From Aquimarina longa SW024 (lineage in GTDB: Bacteria > Bacteroidota > Bacteroidia > Flavobacteriales > Flavobacteriaceae), in contig NZ_KQ474106.1 of the NCBI RefSeq assembly GCF_001401755.1, positions 125,916 to 189,915 on the forward strand: a stretch of 64,000 nt of DNA. Direction: 5' to 3'. A program made the translations under genes and the position numbers. Positions within the stretch are counted from its first letter, which is position 1. Every line of letters begins with the position of its first letter. Below, in pieces: positions 38,087 to 44,374 of the stretch. The notes below the pieces were generated by a model. It saw only the letters and a list, made by a program, of their open reading frames with translations. It searched no databases and had not been told where the DNA came from.

Positions 38087-38789
38087 TTTTAGTTAAAATT
38101 TGTTGAGTTTATATATTTGTGTTGTGTGTTTTAATGTACTGAATATTAAACAAACAAAAAAGACGTTTAACTGTAGAATAGTAATGGTAAATCCGTAAGT
38201 GTTACTTAAGTATGATTAATACATTAAATAATTGAAATATTTCAGAAGTTATCATTTAATAAGGCAAACTAAACTTTTGTAAATTCCATATACTGAACTC
38301 ACTAAGAATAGTGCTGATTTCAAAGCAAAAACTCACATTTTAGAGGTGGAATCAATAGTAAAATGAAGTAACTTGTAGAAAAACAGTTTACTTTAGTTCT
38401 TCTAAAATATTTTATCAGGAAATCAATACCTTTTTTTAACTCATTTATATCTTATCACTAAACTAAACTTCTTTCTATTCGAAGATTTGATACAACAAGT
38501 CATGAGAGATAATATAAAGGTATAGTCAACACCCTTATATAAAGTTTTAAGTTTCATAAGTCATTTTTTTGTGTTTCAGTAAACGAAACTATCAAAAAAA
38601 ACATATTTAAGTAATATATAGGTGTCCTAAGTAACTATATATATGTCTCAAACATAATTTAGTACATCTCAATAGGCTATCTAAACAATTTATAATAAGT
38701 CATTTATAAAAAGACAACTTCAAACGATTGTTTATTCAATGTAGCATCTTTTTACTATTCTTTTAAATAAAATAATGAGCAAAAAAGTA
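38087..38789. other. long divergent intergenic region
   Basis: About 700 AT-rich bases between the M28 gene and the divergent regulator gene. It has no coding frame. A perfect -7-like TATATTTG occurs at 38112-38119 (plus strand) without a partner -33 element or downstream gene. A short inverted repeat GTTTC-N7-GAAAC lies at 38573-38589. The region may hold an unrecognised small RNA or a lost gene; nothing further can be supported. Confidence 0.5.
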
Positions 38790-38821
38790 TTTAAACTTTC
38801 AAAAAATACTGAAAGTTTAAA
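38790..38821. promoter_or_regulatory. palindromic operator upstream of the MarR/GbsR-type regulator
   Basis: A perfect 12-base inverted repeat, TTTAAACTTTCA and TGAAAGTTTAAA, separated by 8 bases. It covers the -33 region of the regulator's own promoter. The core TTTCA-N8-TGAAA recurs upstream of the next operon (39398-39419), so both are probably sites of this regulator. Confidence 0.7.
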
Positions 38822-38829
38822 ATTTTTAA

Positions 38830-38837
38830 TATATTTG
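38830..38837 (+). promoter_or_regulatory. -7 element of the regulator gene (possibly leaderless)
   Basis: A perfect TAnnTTTG match (TATATTTG) ending 4 bases before the ATG at 38842. Transcription would begin at or just next to the start codon, so the mRNA may be leaderless. Confidence 0.55.
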
Positions 38838-38841
38838 TACT

Positions 38842-39345
38842 ATGAATTATGATGAAGCAAAAAACAAATTTATTTCTACATGGGGGTCTTTGGGATCTCT
38901 ATGGGGAATTAACAAAACAATGGCGCAAATTCATGCGCTACTCCTAATATCTCCAGAACCTCTATCCATGGAAGATATTATGGAACAATTGCAAATTTCT
39001 AGAGGAAACACCAGCATGAACCTCCGTCAATTAATGGATTGGGGAATCGTTTTTAAAGAAAATATAATGGGAGAACGAAAAGAATATTTCACTTCCGAAA
39101 AGGATATACAAGAATTAACAAAACAAATTGCTAAAGAAAGAAGCAGGAGAGAACTAAAACCTACCATTAAAATCTTAAAAGATGTTTCGAATATGCAGCA
39201 AGATGGAACTTCTAAAACTACAGAGCTTATAAAACAAACCAAGGCATTACATGAAATGGCTAGCAACTTAGACACCATGATGAATAAAATTGCTACACAC
39301 GATCATAATTGGTTTACAAAAACATTACTAAAACTGATTAAATAA
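38842..39345 (+). CDS. GbsR/MarR-family winged-helix transcriptional regulator
   Basis: A 167-residue DNA-binding regulator, probably a repressor. Its winged helix-turn-helix spans about residues 22-80 ('MAQIHALLLISPEPLSMEDI' then 'LQISRGNTSMNLRQLMDWGI', the recognition region of the GbsR-like group), and a helical C-terminal dimerisation region follows. It is preceded by a palindromic operator and followed by a terminator, then a second copy of the operator in front of the four-gene operon. Autoregulation plus control of that operon is inferred. The ligand is unknown. Confidence 0.85.
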   Translation: MNYDEAKNKFISTWGSLGSLWGINKTMAQIHALLLISPEPLSMEDIMEQLQISRGNTSMNLRQLMDWGIVFKENIMGERKEYFTSEKDIQELTKQIAKERSRRELKPTIKILKDVSNMQQDGTSKTTELIKQTKALHEMASNLDTMMNKIATHDHNWFTKTLLKLIK

Positions 39346-39355
39346 AATAACAACT

Positions 39356-39389
39356 AAAAAAACAAGGAGGAAATCTCTTTGTTTTTTTT
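39356..39389 (+). terminator. intrinsic terminator of the regulator gene
   Basis: AAAAAAACAAGGAG pairs with CTCTTTGTTTTTTT across GAAAT with one G-U pair, ending in a T-run. Confidence 0.8.
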
Positions 39390-39397
39390 CAAAATAT

Positions 39398-39419
39398 AGT
39401 TTCAATTTTTTCTGAAACT
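39398..39419. promoter_or_regulatory. second copy of the TTTCA-N8-TGAAA operator
   Basis: AGTTTCA, 8 bases, TGAAACT: a 7-base perfect inverted repeat 17 bases upstream of the start codon at 39436. Core half-sites and spacing are identical to the operator at 38790-38821. Confidence 0.65.
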
Positions 39420-39435
39420 TTTAAAATAAAGAAAT

Positions 39436-39879
39436 ATGAAATTAAATATTCCGAATTGGCTAATTATCATTGCAGGAATCGGTCAAATATTCACTGCATT
39501 AATATATCCATATATCAGACATAAAGTATTTGACTGGTATACCGATGTAAAAAAGCTAAAACCTCTAAATCAAGAAATCGCAAAAACATATGGAAGATAC
39601 ATTCAAGGTCTAAATTTTTCATTTGGTCTAATTGCCATTTTACTGTATCAAAATCTCAAAGAACAATCTTTATTAGCCATTGCTATAACAGGTTTAATTG
39701 CTGCATACTGGATAGGAAAAGTTGCAACCCAAATAGCTTATTACCCAATGTATGAAATCCCAAAAAAACAACTATTCAAAATCGGTAGTTATTTCATGAA
39801 CTGCTTATTTGTACTTTTTGCAATTGTATACTCTTTATTACTAATCTATAATTGCATTGGCTTTTTCAATAATAATTAA
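39436..39879 (+). CDS. four-TM membrane protein, function unknown
   Basis: A 147-residue inner-membrane protein with about four hydrophobic helices (roughly residues 6-24, 52-72, 76-96 and 118-143) and a charged loop between the first two (DWYTDVKKLKPLNQEIAKTY). No family is recognised. It is the first gene of an operon behind the TTTCA-N8-TGAAA operator; 12 bases separate it from the methyltransferase gene. Confidence 0.75.
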   Translation: MKLNIPNWLIIIAGIGQIFTALIYPYIRHKVFDWYTDVKKLKPLNQEIAKTYGRYIQGLNFSFGLIAILLYQNLKEQSLLAIAITGLIAAYWIGKVATQIAYYPMYEIPKKQLFKIGSYFMNCLFVLFAIVYSLLLIYNCIGFFNNN

Positions 39880-39891
39880 ACCCAAAATACT

Positions 39892-40776
39892 ATGAGTACA
39901 TTCACTATAACAGAGAAACTAAAAGAAGTTGCTTCGAAAGAAAATATTACTAGGTTCTATGATGAAGCTACAGAGGATTATGAATTTTGGAGTAAGGATT
40001 TAAACATGCATTTCGGGTATTACACCCCTTTTAAAACTAGTGTTTTCAGAAGAGACTCTATGCTTAATGAGATGAATAAGCAGGTTTATAATCGATTACA
40101 AGTTTCTAATCAAAATTCACTCATAGCTGATCTTGGATGCGGTATTGGAGGAACTATACGGTATGGGTTAAAAAAATATCCATTGCTCCATATTATAGGA
40201 GTTACATTATCTTCTTTTCAGGTCCATGAGGGTAATAAAAAATTAAAGGATAAAAAAGGATTAATCTTAGAAGAAGACTACACCTCTACCTCTTTTAAAA
40301 CGAATAGTATTAATGGAGCATATGCTATAGAGAGTTTTTGTCATTCTGGACATAGTAAAGAAGCCTTCCAAGAAGCATATCGTATTCTAAAACCAAATTC
40401 TAAACTAGTTATAGCTGATGCTTTTCTAAAAAAGGATGAAGAACAATTATGTCTTGGTAGTAATTATTGCTATGAGCAACTTTGTAAAGGCTGGAGTCTC
40501 GAAGGCTTAGGAAACATACACTCCGTGAAAAATAGGTTAGAGCAAATAGGTTTTAAAAATATCATTGTAGAAGATATATCATACAGAGTAGCTCCTTCTG
40601 TACTTCATGTACCTTTTGCTATTACTGGGTTTATACTAAAAAAGCTTTTTAGAAAAGAATTCCTAAAACCTCAAAGTTGGAAAAACTTAAAAGGATCTTT
40701 ATTTGCTTTATTATCAGGGCTACACATCAATAATTTTGGATATTATTTAATAACCGCTGAAAAAAAACAATTCTAA
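39892..40776 (+). CDS. class I SAM methyltransferase, cyclopropane-fatty-acid/tocopherol-sterol methyltransferase-like
   Basis: A 294-residue AdoMet-dependent methyltransferase. Motif I is ADLGCGIGGT (about residues 79-88), the acidic end of strand 2 is replaced by VTLSSFQ (about 105-111, a pattern typical of the CFA/gamma-tocopherol methyltransferase group), and 'NGAYAIESFCHSGHSKEAF' follows. The enzymes it resembles methylate lipids or isoprenoids. The C-terminal third is unusual and partly hydrophobic. It shares one base (TAATG) with the next gene, so the two are translationally coupled. The substrate is probably a lipid, which is inference. Confidence 0.8.
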   Translation: MSTFTITEKLKEVASKENITRFYDEATEDYEFWSKDLNMHFGYYTPFKTSVFRRDSMLNEMNKQVYNRLQVSNQNSLIADLGCGIGGTIRYGLKKYPLLHIIGVTLSSFQVHEGNKKLKDKKGLILEEDYTSTSFKTNSINGAYAIESFCHSGHSKEAFQEAYRILKPNSKLVIADAFLKKDEEQLCLGSNYCYEQLCKGWSLEGLGNIHSVKNRLEQIGFKNIIVEDISYRVAPSVLHVPFAITGFILKKLFRKEFLKPQSWKNLKGSLFALLSGLHINNFGYYLITAEKKQF

Positions 40777-41687
40777 TGAAAAAAATGATAATAGCATCAG
40801 GAACAGGCTTTTTAGGGAAAATACTTATAGAATATTTTCAATCAAAAGTAGATACAATTACTGTTCTAACTCGCGGAAAAAGCAGAATAGAAAACAATAT
40901 TCAATTCATTCATTGGGATGCAAAAACTCTAGGAGATTGGACTAAAGAGTTAGATGATGCTGATATCCTTATTAATATGAGTGGTAGATCAGTAGATTGT
41001 AAGTATACCAAAAAGAATAAAGATCTAATCCTAAACTCTAGAGTACAATCTACAGCTATTCTAGGAGAAGCAATAGGCAGGTGTAAAAACCCTCCAAAAA
41101 TTTGGATTAACTCCTCTACTGCTACAATTTATCGCCATTCTATAGACAAAGAAATGGATGAGACAAATGGAGAAATAGGTACTGGATTTTCTGTAAAAGT
41201 TGCCATTTTATGGGAAAAAATATTTTTTAAACAACAAACACCAAAAACGAGAAAGATTGCCCTAAGAACATCAATCGTTTTAGGTAAAAACGGAGGGGCT
41301 TTACAACCAATACTACAATTAACCAAACTTGGTTTTGGTGGTAAACAAGGTAATGGAAATCAAAGAATAAGCTGGATACATCAAACCGATTTTGCAAGAA
41401 GTCTAGAGTTTATCATAAACAACACACAGATTAAAGGAGTAATAAACATTGTTTCTCCTAAACCGATTACAAATGCAATGTTTATGAAAACACTCCGAAA
41501 GGTTATAAAATCTCCTTTTGGTATCCCTTTATCAAAACCATTACTAAAACTTGGCGCAGAAATTATTAGAACAGAACCCGAACTCATTCTTAAAAGCAGA
41601 AATGTAATCCCAAAAAAATTAGAAAACAATGGTTTTAAATTCATGCACCCTAACCTAGATTGTGCCTTACAGAACCTTACTAATTAG
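40776..41687 (+). CDS. TIGR01777-family NAD(P)-dependent epimerase (YfcH/SulA-like)
   Basis: An extended-SDR protein of 303 residues. The dinucleotide loop is ASGTGFLGK (residues 7-15), 'ILINMSGRSVDCKYTKKNK' (about 65-83) is the TIGR01777 hallmark, and the C-terminal DUF1731-like segment ends 'NGFKFMHPNLDCALQNL'. The family is often annotated as a cell-division inhibitor, but that name rests on an old misassignment. It follows the methyltransferase with a one-base overlap and precedes an SRPBCC gene by 6 bases; TIGR01777 and SRPBCC domains are fused in some other bacteria, which supports a joint function. Confidence 0.88.
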   Translation: MKKMIIASGTGFLGKILIEYFQSKVDTITVLTRGKSRIENNIQFIHWDAKTLGDWTKELDDADILINMSGRSVDCKYTKKNKDLILNSRVQSTAILGEAIGRCKNPPKIWINSSTATIYRHSIDKEMDETNGEIGTGFSVKVAILWEKIFFKQQTPKTRKIALRTSIVLGKNGGALQPILQLTKLGFGGKQGNGNQRISWIHQTDFARSLEFIINNTQIKGVINIVSPKPITNAMFMKTLRKVIKSPFGIPLSKPLLKLGAEIIRTEPELILKSRNVIPKKLENNGFKFMHPNLDCALQNLTN

Positions 41688-41693
41688 ATACCT

Positions 41694-42167
41694 ATGACGA
41701 CTATACATCTTAAAACTCTTATAAAATCTCCTGTAGAAGAAGTATTTAATATATCAAGAAATATTGATTTCCATATCACCTCAGCTAAAAAAACTAAAGA
41801 AAAAGCCATCGCAGGAAAAACTTCGGGATTAATAAAATTAGGAGAAACTGTTACTTGGAGAGGAAAACATTTTGGAATGTATCTTACGCATCAAAGTTTA
41901 ATATCTAGATATAAATATCCAAATACATTTACTGATGAAATGATTAGAGGTTATTTTAAAACCTTTAATCATCAGCATATCTTTAATACGATATCATATG
42001 GTACTGAGATGATAGATAAGTTAGTATACGAAGTACCTCATGGGGTTTTAGGTAAACTGTTTAATGAAATAGTTCTAAAAAAACATCTTACTAAATTTCT
42101 TGTCTTACGCAATCAAGCGATACAATTATATCTAGAAAACAAAAATTTAATAAAAAAAACACTTTAA
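41694..42167 (+). CDS. SRPBCC-family lipid/ligand-binding protein
   Basis: A 157-residue protein with the START/Bet v1-like fold: it opens with a strand and helix 'IHLKTLIKSPVEEVFNISRN', contains 'GLIKLGETVTWRGKHFGMYL' in the middle, and ends in a long helix with 'FLVLRNQAIQLYLENK'. Such proteins bind hydrophobic ligands; partners of TIGR01777 enzymes are of this type. It is the last gene of the operon, and the next gene starts 114 bases away. Confidence 0.82.
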   Translation: MTTIHLKTLIKSPVEEVFNISRNIDFHITSAKKTKEKAIAGKTSGLIKLGETVTWRGKHFGMYLTHQSLISRYKYPNTFTDEMIRGYFKTFNHQHIFNTISYGTEMIDKLVYEVPHGVLGKLFNEIVLKKHLTKFLVLRNQAIQLYLENKNLIKKTL

Positions 42168-42251
42168 ATAATAGTAATAATAATAGATTCAACAAATACC
42201 CCTATAAAGTATTCTTTCTGTAAAGCTCTTATTAGATTCAACTTTTTATCC

Positions 42252-42259
42252 TATTTTTG
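42252..42259 (+). promoter_or_regulatory. -7 element of the sigma-factor gene
   Basis: TATTTTTG, a perfect TAnnTTTG match, 22 bases before the ATG at 42282. No clear -33 TTTG is seen at 17-23 bases, which may point to activator dependence or a short leader. Confidence 0.45.
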
Positions 42260-42281
42260 GTGAACTAATAATAGAAAAACC

Positions 42282-42836
42282 ATGTCAACAAATACCATAG
42301 ACCCAAATTTATGGGTGGATAAGTACAGTGATTATCTATTTAACTATACCATTGTAAGAGTTGATGATAAAGAAATTGCACAAGATTTAGTGCAAGAAAC
42401 ATTCTTTGCAGGACTTAAATCCATGAAAAATTTCAAAGGAGAAGCCAGTGAGCGGACTTGGCTTATTTCTATTCTAAAAAGAAAAATTATTGATCACTAT
42501 CGCAAAATTAATAGTAATAAAGGCAAAGCAGAAGTAAGAATAAAATATGCTACTGATTCTGAAACTGAAGGCGATTGGTTAGAAGAACGCGTGGCCGATC
42601 CTTTTGATAGTAATGCCGAGAGTGATATAGAAAATAGAGAACTAGGTCTGGCGATACATAATTGCATGGGAAAACTCCCCAAAAAACAAGCTATTATTTT
42701 TAAAATGAAAACAATACAAGGTTTCGACACAGAAGCAATCTGTAATGAATTTGATATTACTGCGTCTAACCTATGGGTTATCATCCATAGAGCACGTACA
42801 GCAATGTCTGAGTGTTTAGAAAAAAATTGGTTTTAG
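42282..42836 (+). CDS. ECF-like sigma-70 family RNA polymerase sigma factor
   Basis: A 184-residue extracytoplasmic-function-type sigma factor. Region 2 spans about residues 8-70, with 'DLVQETFFAGLKSMKNFKGE' and 'RTWLISILKRKIIDHYRK'. Region 4 is at about 128-180, with 'LPKKQAIIFKMKTIQGFDTE' and 'FDITASNLWVIIHRARTAM'. The linker carries 'EERVADPFDSNAESDIE'. A gene for a zinc-binding protein starts 5 bases later, the usual anti-sigma arrangement. It follows the methyltransferase-epimerase-SRPBCC operon closely and may respond to the same stress. Confidence 0.88.
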   Translation: MSTNTIDPNLWVDKYSDYLFNYTIVRVDDKEIAQDLVQETFFAGLKSMKNFKGEASERTWLISILKRKIIDHYRKINSNKGKAEVRIKYATDSETEGDWLEERVADPFDSNAESDIENRELGLAIHNCMGKLPKKQAIIFKMKTIQGFDTEAICNEFDITASNLWVIIHRARTAMSECLEKNWF

Positions 42837-42841
42837 AAAAA

Positions 42842-43102
42842 ATGAGTAAGAAAAAAGGAATTTTTGTCGATTGTTCAGATGCAAATCACTTTTGTGATAA
42901 AAATCAGTATAAAGAAGCTACTTTTTGGGAAAAAGTAAAACTTAATTTACATCTGATATATTGTAAAGCATGTAGAAAATATTCTATAAATAATACGAAA
43001 TTAACAAAATTAGTTAAAGATCCTAAAGTTATCAGTATCAATAAATCTGATAAAGAATTAATGAAAGAACGTTTACATCAAAAAATATCAGAACAAGAAT
43101 GA
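42842..43102 (+). CDS. zinc-binding anti-sigma-like protein with intact Hx3Cx2C motif
   Basis: I start at the ATG at 42842 (87 residues); the upstream in-frame ATG at 42812 overlaps the sigma gene. The motif H37-x3-C41-x2-C44 (HLIYCKAC) is the signature of zinc-binding anti-sigma (ZAS) proteins, and H16/C18 (HFC) may supply the fourth ligand. Helix I and helix II appear as 'FWEKVKLNLHLIYCK' and the segment before 'DKELMKERLHQK'. It directly follows the ECF gene. There is no transmembrane helix, so this would be a soluble redox- or zinc-responsive anti-sigma. Confidence 0.75.
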   Translation: MSKKKGIFVDCSDANHFCDKNQYKEATFWEKVKLNLHLIYCKACRKYSINNTKLTKLVKDPKVISINKSDKELMKERLHQKISEQE

Positions 43103-43163
43103 TTATTAAACGCTATTTTAAGTCATAAGACTTCAATACTAAAGAATCACTGTACTAAATATA

Positions 43164-43418
43164 ATGAAATCTACAAGTAATCTGTATGTATCTAGTAAAG
43201 AAGCAAAACATATTTGTGATAAAGTTCAATATGGAGAGGCTTCTTTACTGGAAATCATAAAACTCAATATGCGGATAGTGTATTGTAAAGCTACGCGAGC
43301 ATATTCTGTAAGAAATATAAAGCTTACAAAAGCTATTAATACTTATAAGAGTAATACTATCAACTCCTGTGATAAAGAATTAATGAAACGAAATTTACAA
43401 GAAAAACTAACTAAGTAG
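43164..43418 (+). CDS. degenerate tandem paralogue of the zinc-binding anti-sigma-like protein
   Basis: 84 residues that align without gaps at the zinc site with the previous gene: both have HxCDKxQYxEA at residues 16-26, IKLN/VKLN, Y-C-K-A, and DKELMK near the end. Here H37 is replaced by R and C44 by T (RIVYCKAT), leaving C41 and H16/C18. Two of three canonical ligands are lost, so it probably does not bind zinc as its neighbour does. It may be a decoy or a divergent anti-sigma. It overlaps the next, convergent gene by 12 bases. Confidence 0.7.
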   Translation: MKSTSNLYVSSKEAKHICDKVQYGEASLLEIIKLNMRIVYCKATRAYSVRNIKLTKAINTYKSNTINSCDKELMKRNLQEKLTK

Positions 43419-44240
43419 ATCTTGCAAAATAATAAGTATAACCAACCATAATATAGGTATACTCTCTACATAAAAAGAACAATAATACTCGGATTGTTTT
43501 TTCTCTGTTCCCCATAAAAAAAACAAACTGATTGTAGTAACTAGTATTGTGCTTAGAATTTCTATAGAAGAAATGAGCTGTCCTTTTAAAGCTATCAATA
43601 CTAAAAAAATAACCAACAAAACACTACCAAAAACTTTTGTTTTAGTTACTCCTATTTTTTGTGGAATTGTCTCTAATGCCTCAGCATCATACTGAAGATC
43701 TCTAACCTCAAAAGGTAACATCATCACTACAATAAACAAAAATCTTTGAATCATTTCTATAAAAAAATCTAAATCAAGAACTTTTCCTGAATGTACTAAA
43801 GGAACTAGCACTGTTATTCCTGACCAAGCAACTCCTATAATGAATATTTTAACTCCAGCTAGACTTCTCAAATTTTTTTTATTCGGAAAAACTGGCATAA
43901 CATACAACACTGTAAGTACTATAAATGGAACCATACTCAATAATGTATTAATTGGTATTTTAAAAGCAGCATAATAGACAAATAATAAGCCGCTAATAAT
44001 AGTTAATACACTAATACTCTTCATAGATCGAGTCAATCTCTTATGGTAAAGTTTTGACACCTTAGAGTATTTTACAAAATTATAAGCAGTAATAGCGCCA
44101 AAAAAAATAAAAGTAAGAAGGGTATACCCATCAAATAGCTGATACTTCATAAAAGTAACTTGTACTAAAGCACATATCGCTAAAGCAACATGGATACTAC
44201 TATTAATATAAAATCTAAATACACTTTTGAAGGTTTCCAC
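43407..44240 (-). CDS. UbiA-like prenyltransferase homologue, first Asp motif missing
   Basis: A 277-residue protein with eight or nine hydrophobic helices. The second UbiA-type motif is recognisable in 'LPFEVRDLQYDAEALETIPQKIG' (given here as: acidic RDLQYDAE, then IPQKIG, about residues 187-205). The first motif is reduced to AYNFVKYSKVSK (about 52-63) without its aspartates, so the classical Mg-prenyl diphosphate site is incomplete. The start is GTG at 44240, and a perfect -7 box (44245-44252) lies immediately upstream, so the mRNA may be leaderless. Membrane lipid function is possible but not shown. Confidence 0.65.
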   Translation of the reverse strand: METFKSVFRFYINSSIHVALAICALVQVTFMKYQLFDGYTLLTFIFFGAITAYNFVKYSKVSKLYHKRLTRSMKSISVLTIISGLLFVYYAAFKIPINTLLSMVPFIVLTVLYVMPVFPNKKNLRSLAGVKIFIIGVAWSGITVLVPLVHSGKVLDLDFFIEMIQRFLFIVVMMLPFEVRDLQYDAEALETIPQKIGVTKTKVFGSVLLVIFLVLIALKGQLISSIEILSTILVTTISLFFLWGTEKKQSEYYCSFYVESIPILWLVILIILQDLLS

Positions 44241-44244
44241 GTTG

Positions 44245-44252
44245 CAAATTTA
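44245..44252 (-). promoter_or_regulatory. -7 element of the UbiA-like gene
   Basis: TAAATTTG on the minus strand, a perfect TAnnTTTG, ending 4 bases before the GTG start. No spaced -33 TTTG was located. Confidence 0.4.
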
Positions 44253-44338
44253 GGGTTATATGTTAATAAAACTGAGATTTGGTTAAAAACTTACCCTTCT
44301 CATAGCAGTTAATCAAGAAAACTTAGTAATTAAATATG

Positions 44339-44346
44339 TATTTTTG
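44339..44346 (+). promoter_or_regulatory. -7 element of gcvP
   Basis: TATTTTTG, a perfect TAnnTTTG match. It lies just inside the longest possible gcvP frame (from 44336) and therefore supports the later start at 44375. Confidence 0.5.
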
Positions 44347-44374
44347 CCGTCTCAATTTCAACTGTTTTTTCGCT

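Noticed and set aside
38573-38589. GTTTC-N7-GAAAC as a third operator of the MarR/GbsR-type regulator
   Set aside because: The spacer is 7 rather than 8 and the half-site order differs from TTTCA-N8-TGAAA, and it lies more than 200 bases from the start; probably chance.
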